Positions 25,583 through 33,880 of a stretch of 64,000 nucleotides of DNA are shown here, in pieces. The notes under the pieces were generated by a model. That model was not told the DNA's origin and ran no database searches. It saw only the letters and a program-made list of their open reading frames with translations. This stretch comes from Thiodiazotropha sp050291245 (GTDB lineage Bacteria > Pseudomonadota > Gammaproteobacteria > Chromatiales > Chromatiaceae). Both the position numbers and the translations under genes were made by a program. The stretch is taken from assembly GCA_050291245.1 (NCBI GenBank), contig JBNKJP010000001.1, positions 30,706-94,705 of the forward strand. The letters are read 5' to 3'. Position 1 is the first letter of the stretch. Every line of letters starts with the position of its first letter.

Positions 25583-26889
25583 CACCCTGCCATGACCGCC
25601 TCGATCTCATCCACTGTCTTGGGGACATCCCGGGTCAGCACTTCACAACCCTCCCGGGTGACCAGCACATCATCCTCGATACGGATCCCGATATCCCACC
25701 ACTTTTTCGCCACGCCTTTCATACCGGCGGGAATGTAGAGCCCCGGCTCGATGGTCATCACCATCCCGGGTTCCAGCATGCGCCAGGCACCATCCACCTT
25801 GTAATCCCCCACGTCATGCACATCCATGCCGATCCAATGGCCGGTACGATGGGGGAAGAAGGGTTTGTATTTCTCTTCCTTTATCAACTTGGCCGGCGTG
25901 CCCTTGAGGATACCCAGCTTGATCAATCCACGGGTGATCACCTTCACCGCCGCATTGTGCGGATCGTTCCAGTGATTACCGGGCTTCACTGCAGCAATGG
26001 CCGCATCCTGGGAGGCCAACACGAGTTCGTAGAGCAGTCGCTGGGCTTCACTGAAGCGTCCACTGACCGGGAAGGTTCGAGTGATGTCCGAGGCGTAATA
26101 GTCTTTTTCACAACCCGCATCGATCAACAACAATTGATTCTCCTCGATCCGGGCAACGTTATCCACGTAGTGCAGGGTACAGGCATTTGCACCCGCCCCC
26201 ACAATCGGCGGATACGCCTGCTCACGGGCACCCTGATGACTGCATTCACGAATAAATTCCGCTTCCAGCTGATACTCCCAGAGTCCAGGTTTACAGAACT
26301 GCATCACTCGGGTGTGCGCCTTGGCGGAGATGCGTGCCGCCTGACGCATCACTTTGATTTCGGAACGGCTCTTGTAAAGCCGCATCTCATGCAGGTAGTG
26401 ATCCAGGGCAATGATCTCCACCGGACCCAGCAACCCACTCCGCGAGTTACAGCGAATCGTAGTGATCCATTCAGAGAGCTTCTGATCGAATTGGGGATTG
26501 CATCCCATGACGTAGAACACACGCTCACACTGTTCAAGCATACGCGGCAGAATATCGTCCAGATCACCGATCGGGAACGAATCATCGGCAGCGTAGTCCC
26601 GACAGGCCCCCTCCTGTCCGGCCCGCGCGCCATCCCACTGTTCCTTAACCGGATCCGTTTCCCGGTTGAACAGGATGAACTCCGCCTGCTTACGTCCGGG
26701 TATCAGGACCAGAACCGCTTCAGGTTCGGGAAATCCGGTCAGGTAGTAGAAGTCACTGTCCGGTCGGTAAGGAAAGTGCACATCTCGATTACGAATCAAT
26801 TGTGGCGCGGTGGGCAGGATCGCGATGCTGCCCGGTCCCATCATGCGCATCAATTCACGACGTCGACGCTTGTACTCACTCTGTTGCAT
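25582..26889 (-). CDS. pepP: Xaa-Pro aminopeptidase
   Basis: 435 residues. An N-terminal aminopeptidase-P domain is followed by the M24 'pita-bread' domain. The metal ligands fall in LLIDAGCEKDYYASDITRTFPVSG (two Asp), HRTGHWIGMDVHD (His), TIEPGLYIP (Glu) and GIRIEDDVLVT (Glu). It removes N-terminal residues that precede proline. It overlaps ygfB by 14 bp and ubiH by 1 bp, the standard gammaproteobacterial arrangement. Confidence 0.94.
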   Translation of the reverse strand: MQQSEYKRRRRELMRMMGPGSIAILPTAPQLIRNRDVHFPYRPDSDFYYLTGFPEPEAVLVLIPGRKQAEFILFNRETDPVKEQWDGARAGQEGACRDYAADDSFPIGDLDDILPRMLEQCERVFYVMGCNPQFDQKLSEWITTIRCNSRSGLLGPVEIIALDHYLHEMRLYKSRSEIKVMRQAARISAKAHTRVMQFCKPGLWEYQLEAEFIRECSHQGAREQAYPPIVGAGANACTLHYVDNVARIEENQLLLIDAGCEKDYYASDITRTFPVSGRFSEAQRLLYELVLASQDAAIAAVKPGNHWNDPHNAAVKVITRGLIKLGILKGTPAKLIKEEKYKPFFPHRTGHWIGMDVHDVGDYKVDGAWRMLEPGMVMTIEPGLYIPAGMKGVAKKWWDIGIRIEDDVLVTREGCEVLTRDVPKTVDEIEAVMAG

Positions 26890-27442
26890 GTTCGTGCACC
26901 CGGTTTTCAGCCAATTCCTCCCACATCAGCATCGTCACCACTCGAAGAAATTCCTGCAGCTCGACGTAGGCCATCTCCGTGGCCTCACCGGATTCCAGAT
27001 CCGCATAGTCGATACGTGTGAAATGAGTCAGATCCTGCAGCGCTTCACGGGCATCTCCGACGAGCTGTCGTTCCGTGATTCCGGCCACCCCCAAACCATA
27101 GAGATAACCTTCACACCATTCGCTCAGACATTTTGCACGTTTGGGCATGGGCTGGGACTCATCCGGGAGCACAGGCATGAACAGCATCTCCACATGCCCG
27201 ATCTGCTCCGCGGTCGCGCTGTACAACGCTCCGATCGTCTGTCTCGCCTCCTGGGCAAGAAGATCGTCATCCGGCAGATGCCCCATCAGGTCACCCAACC
27301 AGATCGCTTGTACCTCATCGGATCCGGCACACAGCAACCCCGTGATAACACCATGCAGTTCACTCGGGCCATAGTCGAAATCGACCGCCAGGAGAACCTG
27401 TTCGAGTCGGTCAAAATCGGGTACGGGAAAGTTGTCGCTCAT
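26876..27442 (-). CDS. ygfB: UPF0149 (YgfB/YecA) family protein
   Basis: 188 residues from the ATG at 27442 (MSDNFPVPDFDRL); longer starts are open but carry no family sequence. The helical UPF0149 pattern is visible as SELHGVITGLLCAG and CLSEWCEGYLYGLG. In Pseudomonas the homologue modulates an amidase regulator; its role here is unknown. It heads the minus-strand ygfB-pepP-ubiH-ubiI operon and is divergent from the ZapB-like and zapA genes, as in E. coli. Confidence 0.88.
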   Translation of the reverse strand: MSDNFPVPDFDRLEQVLLAVDFDYGPSELHGVITGLLCAGSDEVQAIWLGDLMGHLPDDDLLAQEARQTIGALYSATAEQIGHVEMLFMPVLPDESQPMPKRAKCLSEWCEGYLYGLGVAGITERQLVGDAREALQDLTHFTRIDYADLESGEATEMAYVELQEFLRVVTMLMWEELAENRVHEHATE

Positions 27443-27532
27443 AAACCAGCCTGTTTCATACATTTTGCAATAAATCATATCATGCCGATGTAGAGATTGA
27501 CCCGCCAGTTTCCGCCCACTATATTGATGAGC

Positions 27533-27766
27533 ATGAGTGAAAACGAGACCCCACAACGGACAGAAATGGACCTGCAGGCTCTTGAAATACGAGTGGAAGA
27601 GCTGATTCGCGCATGCTCTTATCTTAAGGACGAAAATAAATCCCTTAAACAGCGGCAGGACAATCTGGTTGCGGAACGTGCCGCACTGATTGAGAAGACC
27701 GAGCTGGCCCGCGCCCGAGTCGAAGCCATGATCACCCGTCTCAAATCCATGGAAGCGCCCCAGTGA
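27533..27766 (+). CDS. ZapB-like coiled-coil protein (TIGR02449 type)
   Basis: 77 residues from ATG 27533; ATG 27527 and a TTG before it are in frame too. The chain is almost one continuous coiled coil with heptad Leu/Ile (DLQALEIRVEELIRACSYLK, then NKSLKQRQDNLVAERAALIEK). It stands immediately before zapA, whose GTG overlaps its stop, a location typical of TIGR02449 proteins. A cell-division scaffold role next to ZapA is an inference. Confidence 0.82.
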   Translation: MSENETPQRTEMDLQALEIRVEELIRACSYLKDENKSLKQRQDNLVAERAALIEKTELARARVEAMITRLKSMEAPQ

Positions 27767-28077
27767 ACAGCAACCGTCTTCCGGTCACGGTCTCCATACT
27801 CGACAAGGAGTACCGCATCTCCTGCCTCCCCGAGGAACGAGAATCCCTGCTTCAGGCAGCCGCCTATGTAGACGGCCAGATGAGAGAGATCCGTCAGGCG
27901 GGACGCATTATCGGTTCCGAGCGTATTGCGGTTATGACGGCGCTGAATATCGCCAACGACCTGCTGCTCAGTCAAAAAAACAAAGACCAGGGTACGGAAA
28001 ACATCACCCGCCGGATCAAGAACCTGCAGGACAAGATCGAGATCGCCCTCAACACCACCAATCAACTGGAACTTTGA
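27763..28077 (+). CDS. zapA: cell division protein ZapA
   Basis: 104 residues, starting at a GTG (27763) inside the preceding stop (GTGA). The ZapA pattern is clear: VTVSILDKEYRISCLPEERESLL, then AAAYVDGQMREIR and the C-terminal coiled coil. ZapA crosslinks FtsZ filaments at the division ring. The gene lies 23 bp before the 6S RNA, the same order as in E. coli. Confidence 0.93.
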   Translation: MNSNRLPVTVSILDKEYRISCLPEERESLLQAAAYVDGQMREIRQAGRIIGSERIAVMTALNIANDLLLSQKNKDQGTENITRRIKNLQDKIEIALNTTNQLEL

Positions 28078-28100
28078 GGCAAATAGAGTTAGCCTACAAG

Positions 28101-28295
28101 GGTGACATCCCCTGCGGTGTTCGTTAGCAGCCCGGGTATTTTCTTGAGCCTAATATCTACCCTGGGATCATAATGGCAGACCCCGTGTGCATGTCCGTTC
28201 TCAATACGGAAAGCCTTAGGTTCTCCAGTTGATCCCACTTGAACCCACTGGTTCAAGAACAAAGGCACACGACGGCACACGTGGGAGATGTCACC
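28101..28295 (+). ncRNA. ssrS: 6S RNA
   Basis: About 195 nt between zapA and ygfA, the classic 6S location. The ends pair perfectly (GGTGACATC at 28101-28109 with GATGTCACC at 28287-28295). Recognisable 6S segments include a central region with GAAAGCCTTAGG, the motif CTTGAACCCACTGGTTCAAG and GGCACACGACGGCACACGTGGG. 6S RNA mimics an open promoter and binds sigma70 RNA polymerase in stationary phase. The 3' end reaches to 11 nt before the ygfA start, so ygfA is probably processed from the same transcript. Confidence 0.92.
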
Positions 28296-28305
28296 TCATT
28301 CGCCC

Positions 28306-28905
28306 ATGAACACAAACCAAGTCCGCCGCGAAATCAGGGTTCAGCGCCGCAACCTCACCCCCGAAACACTTCACCAACACAGCAACCGCATGTGCCGTCT
28401 GGCGATGCGCCTAAACGCCTTCCGCCACAGTCGGCGCATTGCCTTCTATCATGCTGTTGCGGGCGAAATGGATCCTGCTCCGCTGATGCTCGCCGCTCTT
28501 GCGACCGGCAAGCAGGCCTTCCTCCCCATTCTCCGCCAACGACCCTGCAACAGTCTCTGGTTCGCCCCCATGCGCCGGCGGCAACCCATGGCAAACAATC
28601 GCTTCGGGATTCCGGAACCGGTATTTCACCCCCGACATCGGGTTATGCCCTGGTCCCTCGACCTGGTATTCGTACCCCTGGTAGCCTTTGACCGGTCAGG
28701 TCATCGCCTTGGTATGGGGGGTGGTTACTACGATCGCACCTTCGCCTTCAAACTCAAACATCAACACTTGACCGGCCCAAAACTCATTGGACTGGCACAT
28801 GAGTTTCAACTAAGAGACCCACTCGATACCAATGCCTGGGACGTTCCACTCGATGCCGTGATTACCGAATCAGCCTTCCACTCGTTCACAACTCACTCAA
28901 GTTGA
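28306..28905 (+). CDS. ygfA: 5-formyltetrahydrofolate cyclo-ligase
   Basis: 199 residues from ATG 28306. The N-terminal basic part (RREIRVQRRNLTPE) and the C-terminal signature (VPLVAFDRSGHRLGMGGGYYDR) of the family are intact. It converts 5-formyl-THF to 5,10-methenyl-THF with ATP, and in E. coli it follows ssrS and affects persistence. It links with the nearby gcv system through one-carbon folate metabolism. A 268-bp non-coding stretch follows. Confidence 0.92.
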   Translation: MNTNQVRREIRVQRRNLTPETLHQHSNRMCRLAMRLNAFRHSRRIAFYHAVAGEMDPAPLMLAALATGKQAFLPILRQRPCNSLWFAPMRRRQPMANNRFGIPEPVFHPRHRVMPWSLDLVFVPLVAFDRSGHRLGMGGGYYDRTFAFKLKHQHLTGPKLIGLAHEFQLRDPLDTNAWDVPLDAVITESAFHSFTTHSS

Positions 28906-29173
28906 AGCGACCTAAAGCAGCCGACAAATCCGTTCCCGTCTTTCGGTGGGTTGCCATGATAAACAGATCAAACTCAACGCCCCTATGCATGAATCACTTT
29001 TGAACACAAAATCACCGACCTGTCCGGTGAGTGTCAAAACACACTTAGCCGATCACCAATTCAAACAACAAACTGAATTAATTAACAAAAGAACACCAGT
29101 AGTTCTGGATTTTTTTTTGAGCTGAATTATACTCTGAACATCTATTGGGTAGTTCTTCGGGAGGAAACCTGAC

Positions 29174-29638
29174 ATGGCGATTAAACGAGCCGCAAAAAAG
29201 AAGGCGACAGTGAAGCGTTCAACCACCACCAAGAAGGTCGCTGTCAAGAAAAAAGCGGCCACCAAAAAGAAGGTTGCAGCTAAGAAAGCAACCAGCAAAA
29301 AGAAAGCCGTTGTAAAGAAGACCGCAAAGAAGAAGGCTACAACCAAGAGGAAAGCAACCGCCAAGAAAAAGGCTGCAACCAAGAAGAAGGCTGCAACCAA
29401 GAAGAAAGCAACCACCAAGAAGAAGGCTGCAACCAAGAAGAAGGCAACCGCCAAGAAAAAGGCTGCCACCAAGAAGAAAGCGACCGCTAAGAAAAAGGCT
29501 GCACCGAAAAAGAAGGCAGCCTCAAAGAAGAAGGTTGCATCTAAGAAGAAAGCCACCGCAAAGAAGAAGGCCGCCAAGAAGCGTCCAGCCCGCCCAAGAA
29601 AGGTGACACCAAGAAAGAAGAAGGCAGCCACCGCTTAA
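29174..29638 (+). CDS. histone H1-like Lys/Ala-rich repeat protein
   Basis: 154 residues made almost wholly of Lys, Ala and Thr, in imperfect repeats of the types KKKAATKKKA and KKKATAKKKA. There is no aromatic residue and no globular domain. This composition is that of the C-terminal tail of histone H1 and of bacterial AlgP/HctB-like proteins, which bind and condense DNA without sequence specificity. A DNA-binding role is inferred from composition. AGGAAACC precedes the ATG. An intrinsic terminator follows the stop. The repeat number is likely to vary between strains. Confidence 0.85.
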   Translation: MAIKRAAKKKATVKRSTTTKKVAVKKKAATKKKVAAKKATSKKKAVVKKTAKKKATTKRKATAKKKAATKKKAATKKKATTKKKAATKKKATAKKKAATKKKATAKKKAAPKKKAASKKKVASKKKATAKKKAAKKRPARPRKVTPRKKKAATA

Positions 29639-29653
29639 CCGGCAAACAAAACG

Positions 29654-29680
29654 AACCCCGCTCAAGCGGGGTTTGTTTTG
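29654..29680 (+). terminator. intrinsic terminator after the H1-like gene
   Basis: AACCCCGC with loop TCAA and GCGGGGTT form an 8-bp stem followed by TTGTTTTG, 15 bp after the stop codon. Confidence 0.85.
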
Positions 29681-29736
29681 CATCCGGACCTACCTGTTCG
29701 GACGTCATCGATGATCTGCGTGACAGGAGGTCGTGA

Positions 29737-31257
29737 TTAACTCACTCCCGCAAACAGACGATAGGCCGGATTCTCCGTTTCATCCCAATAGGGATAGCCC
29801 AGACTGTCCAACTTGTTGATTAACTTAGCCTTTTCACCCATTTCAATCTGAATTCCCATCAACACACGGCCATACGCGGCCCCATGATTGCGATAGTGAA
29901 ACAGGCTGATATTCCACTCCTTGCCCAGATGACTGAGAAAATACAGCAAGGCTCCAGGGCGCTCCGGAAACTCAAACCGAATCAGATTTTCATCGGCCAA
30001 TCCCTGGGCATGACCTCCCACCATATACCGGATATGCAGCTTCGCGGTTTCGTTATCAGTCATATCGACAACGGAATAACCCTTCTCTACAAACCGATCG
30101 TATAAGATACGGCGCTCTTCATCACCGCCGCTCAACTCAATACCGACAAAGATTTGCGCGCGTGCCGCATCACTGTATCGATAATTAAATTCGGTAATGC
30201 TTCGTTTGCCGATCAGGCGACAGAAACCCAGAAAGCTCCCCGGACGCTCAGGTATCTGCACGGCGAACAACGCCTCTCGCCGCTCACCGAATTCCGCACG
30301 CTCGGCAACATGGCGTAAGCGGTCAAAATTGATGTTCGCGCCACTGTTGACGGCAATCAGGTGCTCTCCAAGGCAGCCTTCGCGTTTCACATAGCGCTTC
30401 AACCCGGCAACGGATAAAGCCCCGGCGGGTTCCGCCATGGTACGGGTGTCATCATAGATATCCTTGATCGCCGCGCAAATTTCATCGGTGGTCACCAACA
30501 CCACCTCATCGACAAGCTTACGCGCTAATCGAAAGGTCTCTTTTCCGACCTGCCTGACCGCAACCCCATCCGCAAAGAGACCCACCTGCTTGAGCTTGAC
30601 ACGTCGCCGGGCATGCAGTGCGGTATAAAGGGAGGGGGCATCCTCAGGCTCAACCCCTATGATCTTTACTTGTGGATAGACATACTTGATGTAAGCACCG
30701 ATGCCGGCGATCAAACCACCGCCACCCACGGGGACGAAGACCGCATCGGGCGGCTCGGGATGTTGGCGAAGCAACTCCATACCAATTGTTCCCTGTCCCG
30801 CAATCACCTCAGGGTCGTCAAAGGGATGGATGAAGGTAAGCCCCTGCTGTTCCGCCAGTTCAATGGCCCGGGCATAGGCCTCATCGTAGGAATCTCCCAC
30901 CAGCACCGCCTTGGCGCCGAGATTCCGCACAGCCTGCACCTTGATCTGAGGGGTCGTCTTCGGCATGACAATCAATGCCTGGATCTTCAGATTCCTCGCC
31001 GCCAGGGCAACACCCTGGGCGTGGTTTCCCGCAGACGCCGCTATCACACCACGATCGCGCACCTCCTCCGGAAGGCTGATGATTTTGTTGTAAGCCCCCC
31101 TGAGTTTGAAGGAGAAAACGGGTTGCAGGTCCTCGCGCTTCAGGAATACCTGATTATCCAAACGAGACGATAACAGATTGACCCGTTCAAGCGGGGTCTC
31201 TCTGGCTACATCGTAGACCCTGGCACGCAGGATTTTTTCTATGTAACGTAAAGGCAT
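29737..31257 (-). CDS. ilvA: threonine ammonia-lyase, biosynthetic
   Basis: 506 residues, the length of biosynthetic IlvA with two C-terminal ACT-like regulatory domains. The PLP lysine lies in FSFKLRGAYNK (about residue 51), and the glycine loop is VPVGGGGLIAGI. The regulatory part begins near residue 325 (ERREALFAVQIPERPGSF) with a second ACT unit near 420. It makes 2-oxobutyrate from threonine, the first step of isoleucine synthesis, and is normally inhibited by isoleucine. It is a single gene and no other ilv gene is adjacent. Confidence 0.95.
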   Translation of the reverse strand: MPLRYIEKILRARVYDVARETPLERVNLLSSRLDNQVFLKREDLQPVFSFKLRGAYNKIISLPEEVRDRGVIAASAGNHAQGVALAARNLKIQALIVMPKTTPQIKVQAVRNLGAKAVLVGDSYDEAYARAIELAEQQGLTFIHPFDDPEVIAGQGTIGMELLRQHPEPPDAVFVPVGGGGLIAGIGAYIKYVYPQVKIIGVEPEDAPSLYTALHARRRVKLKQVGLFADGVAVRQVGKETFRLARKLVDEVVLVTTDEICAAIKDIYDDTRTMAEPAGALSVAGLKRYVKREGCLGEHLIAVNSGANINFDRLRHVAERAEFGERREALFAVQIPERPGSFLGFCRLIGKRSITEFNYRYSDAARAQIFVGIELSGGDEERRILYDRFVEKGYSVVDMTDNETAKLHIRYMVGGHAQGLADENLIRFEFPERPGALLYFLSHLGKEWNISLFHYRNHGAAYGRVLMGIQIEMGEKAKLINKLDSLGYPYWDETENPAYRLFAGVS

Positions 31258-31281
31258 GGACTATTCCAATCAGATGAGGTC

Positions 31282-31354
31282 AGTGCGGTGTAATGTATAA
31301 AGCGAACCGATTTACGGGGCTCAGACAGATACACTTTATACGTTACACCACACT
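31282..31354. mobile_element. 73-bp inverted-repeat mini-element
   Basis: Inverted repeats of 23 bp with three mismatches lie at both ends (AGTGCGGTGTAATGTATAAA on the left; the complement of TATACGTTACACCACACT on the right). Only about 27 bp separate them. Related single ends occur at 32341-32360 (GTGTGGTGTAACGCATAACG) and 49083-49106 (CTAGTGTGATATGTAAAGTG), so this looks like the smallest member of a degenerate MITE family. It sits in the 360-bp gap between ilvA and rpiA, which otherwise holds only the rpiA upstream region. Confidence 0.55.
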
Positions 31355-31580
31355 AGGGTATTATCAACCACAGGCCCTCCATTCTCACAACCGCTGCGAT
31401 AGAAAAATCACCTGTTGTGCCTTGAGGGTGTTCGAAAAAACCAACCGGCCGTCGTTATGGTTGGGAAAGTGCAGGAACGCAACACAGCAAAGCCGATGAC
31501 CCCCGGTGCTGGGGTTCCTTCCACACCCCTTCCCCAGTGACAGTAGACCATTACTACGCACCGTTATGACAGGCTATCAC

Positions 31581-31586
31581 TATAAT
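31581..31586 (+). promoter_or_regulatory. candidate -10 element for rpiA
   Basis: A perfect TATAAT lies 31 bp before the rpiA ATG. No good -35 hexamer is found at 16-18 bp spacing, so the promoter is only tentative. Confidence 0.35.
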
Positions 31587-31617
31587 ACAAATCCGACCCG
31601 AACGAGGAGGGATCATA

Positions 31618-32277
31618 ATGAATGCGGACGATTTAAAAAAACAGGCGGCTCAGGCAGCCATCGAATACGTTAAAGGCGGTGTCATCGGTGTCGGCACCGG
31701 CTCTACGGTCAATCACTTCATTGACTGTCTCGCTGATATCAAAGGCCGTATTGATGGCGCAGTCTCGAGTTCAGAAGCTTCGACGGAACGCCTGAAATCC
31801 CATGGCATCCCGGTGCTGGATCTGAATGCCACCGGTGAACTGGAAGTCTATATCGACGGCGCGGATGAATCCGACCACTACCTCAATCTGATCAAAGGCG
31901 GCGGCGGTGCCCTGACCCGGGAAAAGATCATTGCCGGCGCGAGCAAGACCTTCGTGTGTATCGCCGATCAAAGCAAACTGGTGGATATACTCGGGCGGTT
32001 TCCACTACCCGTTGAAGTCATCCCCATGGCACGCAGCCATGTGGCTCGTAAGATCGTCAAATTGGGGGGTACGCCGGTTTGGCGGGAAGCCTTCATCACA
32101 GACAATGGCAATGCGATCCTGGATGTTCACAATCTGGAGATCATGAAACCCCAAGAGATGGAGCAAGCGATCAACGCCATTGCCGGTGTCGTCACAACAG
32201 GTATCTTCGCGCTTCGCGGGGCTGATGTGCTGATTCTGGGTACCGAGGACGGACCCAAAACCGTCTATCCGAAGTAG
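31618..32277 (+). CDS. rpiA: ribose-5-phosphate isomerase A
   Basis: 219 residues, the E. coli RpiA length. Signatures include VIGVGTGSTVNHFID near residue 21, VSSSEAST near 45, DGADESDHYLNLIKGGGGALTREK near 81-104, and PVEVIPMARS near 126. It interconverts ribose-5-phosphate and ribulose-5-phosphate. ACGAGGAGGG lies 6 bp before the ATG. It neighbours ilvA divergently, as often seen in Gammaproteobacteria. Confidence 0.96.
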   Translation: MNADDLKKQAAQAAIEYVKGGVIGVGTGSTVNHFIDCLADIKGRIDGAVSSSEASTERLKSHGIPVLDLNATGELEVYIDGADESDHYLNLIKGGGGALTREKIIAGASKTFVCIADQSKLVDILGRFPLPVEVIPMARSHVARKIVKLGGTPVWREAFITDNGNAILDVHNLEIMKPQEMEQAINAIAGVVTTGIFALRGADVLILGTEDGPKTVYPK

Positions 32278-32431
32278 GCGCGTTCCCACGCGGCTACCCC
32301 TCGGCAGTCAACTGCTTAGATCAACCTCAAGCTGGTCGCTCGTGTGGTGTAACGCATAACGAGTTATTATCCCGGCGACTCAGTATGTCGGGTTAATATC
32401 AACGCGACACTACGGAACTTCTTACAAACAT

Positions 32432-32463
32432 AAAAAAGCGGGGCTCTCAGAGCCCCGCTTCTC
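32432..32463 (-). terminator. intrinsic terminator of the porin gene
   Basis: Read on the minus strand, AAGCGGGGCTC, a 3-nt loop and GAGCCCCGCTT form an 11-bp perfect stem that runs into a T-tract (six T including the stem end). It lies 26 bp after the porin stop. The rpiA transcript arriving from the other side would meet the same hairpin without a strong T-run. Confidence 0.88.
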
Positions 32464-32488
32464 ACTTCAACTATAGCTGAAAGCTATA

Positions 32489-33496
32489 TTAGAAGGCGTG
32501 GTTCAGCTGCAAGCTGAAGACGCTCACATCGCCATCGCGGTTGTCGAAGGAGCTGGCCACGTAGTTTGCCATCACAGAGGTATGCTTGCTCATATTGTAG
32601 TGGTAACCGATACCGCCACCGTCATGATCATTGGAATCGTCGCTGTCGTCAGAGTAGTCAAAGAACTTGAGCACAACCATACCGGGACCGGCTTTCACGC
32701 CACCGTTCAGCATGATGCTGGTGGAATCCTGAAGATCGTCGCCGTCGCCAGGATTATCGACCGTAATGGTTTCGAAGGTAAAACCGACTTTGAACATGCC
32801 GCCGTCATAACCAGCACCACCGCGGATCTGGGTCAGGTCAGCGCCGTCAGCACCGATTGCGTCGATGTTGCCGTCAGCTGCTTCATAACCCAGGGCAGCG
32901 TAGATGCCGCCGTTGGAGTACATACCAGCCAGAGAGTAAGCGTCAGCGATGCCATCAGCTTCGCTGTTCTCACCGGGGACCAGGGCCGCGGCCAGTGTCA
33001 AACCGCCCAGGCTGGGGGTGATGTAGGCGATCGTGCCGTCAGCGCGACGGTCAACGAGCTGCTCGGTGTAGTTCTTGTTGTTATCAACAGCGGTATCAGC
33101 GAAGTAGTCGAGCGACTGGGTGGTGAGTTTCAGGGGGGTGTCGTGACGACCGATCACGAAGGTACCGAAACCGCCAGCCAGGCCGACGAAGGCGTTACGG
33201 GCGCTCAGGCTGCCGTCGCCGGAGAATTCATTACCACCCGGGTTGGTGGAGATTTTTACGCCATATTCGATCTTGTATACAGCGGTCAGGCCGTTGCCCA
33301 GGTCCTCGGAACCTTTGACGCCCAGACGGGAGGTGTAATCGTTGATCTCGATGTCGTCGACTTCAGCGGCGCTGTCACGCTCGTCGTTGACCAGCTCCAG
33401 AGCCTGACGGACTTTACCGTAGACGGTGGCATCAGCCATGGCAGCTACAGGAGACACCAGAGCCGCGGCGATAGCGAGAGAGAGTACTTTCTTCAT
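32489..33496 (-). CDS. outer-membrane porin
   Basis: 335 residues. A signal peptide (MKKVLSLAIAAALVSPVAAM, cleavage likely before DATVYG) is followed by VYGKVRQALELVND. It then has alternating beta-strand sequence rich in Gly, Asp and aromatic residues, and ends in a typical C-terminal strand with Phe (FSLQLNHAF). No cysteine is seen. This is the general Gram-negative porin fold of the OmpC/Omp32 kind, probably a 16-strand trimeric channel. A strong promoter, GGAG before the ATG and a tight terminator suggest high expression. Confidence 0.92.
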   Translation of the reverse strand: MKKVLSLAIAAALVSPVAAMADATVYGKVRQALELVNDERDSAAEVDDIEINDYTSRLGVKGSEDLGNGLTAVYKIEYGVKISTNPGGNEFSGDGSLSARNAFVGLAGGFGTFVIGRHDTPLKLTTQSLDYFADTAVDNNKNYTEQLVDRRADGTIAYITPSLGGLTLAAALVPGENSEADGIADAYSLAGMYSNGGIYAALGYEAADGNIDAIGADGADLTQIRGGAGYDGGMFKVGFTFETITVDNPGDGDDLQDSTSIMLNGGVKAGPGMVVLKFFDYSDDSDDSNDHDGGGIGYHYNMSKHTSVMANYVASSFDNRDGDVSVFSLQLNHAF

Positions 33497-33546
33497 TTGA
33501 GTTAACTCCGAAACAAGTGATGGGTAGAAAATTGACTACGCAGCAA

Positions 33547-33575
33547 ATACTAGACAACGCGTTTGTAAATTGCAA
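33547..33575 (-). promoter_or_regulatory. sigma70-type promoter of the porin gene
   Basis: On the minus strand TTGCAA (33575-33570), a 17-bp spacer and TAGTAT (33552-33547) precede the porin ATG by about 50 bp. The rest of the 384-bp AT-rich gap (33497-33880) shows T/A runs but no gene. Confidence 0.6.
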
Positions 33576-33880
33576 GCGATTTTTTGCAAAAAAGACACAA
33601 CAAATCAGGGTGTTGCACTTTTGATACACGGTCTAACGGAGCTCTAATAAACACTAATATATCAACATGTTAACAATTTATGGCAACAAATAACACGGAG
33701 CGCCTTTTGGATTAACCTACTGAATTACTTGGTATATGTTGTACCTTTTTTTTGACAAAAAAACATCACAACACAAACTTAAGCAATTGGGTTAATATCA
33801 ATAAAATACATATAGTTACGACGTGTATCGCGAATCCTGCATGAAGAACAAGCATGAATTGCCTGATAAAATGGGGGTAT

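Noticed and set aside
29053..29631. 192-codon Phe/Ala/Leu-rich minus-strand ORF
   Set aside because: Complement of the Lys/Ala repeats of the H1-like gene, which gives Phe/Ala/Leu automatically.
32341..32400. A second mini-element between rpiA and the porin terminator
   Set aside because: Only one end (GTGTGGTGTAACGCATAACG) resembles the family; no convincing partner end could be paired.
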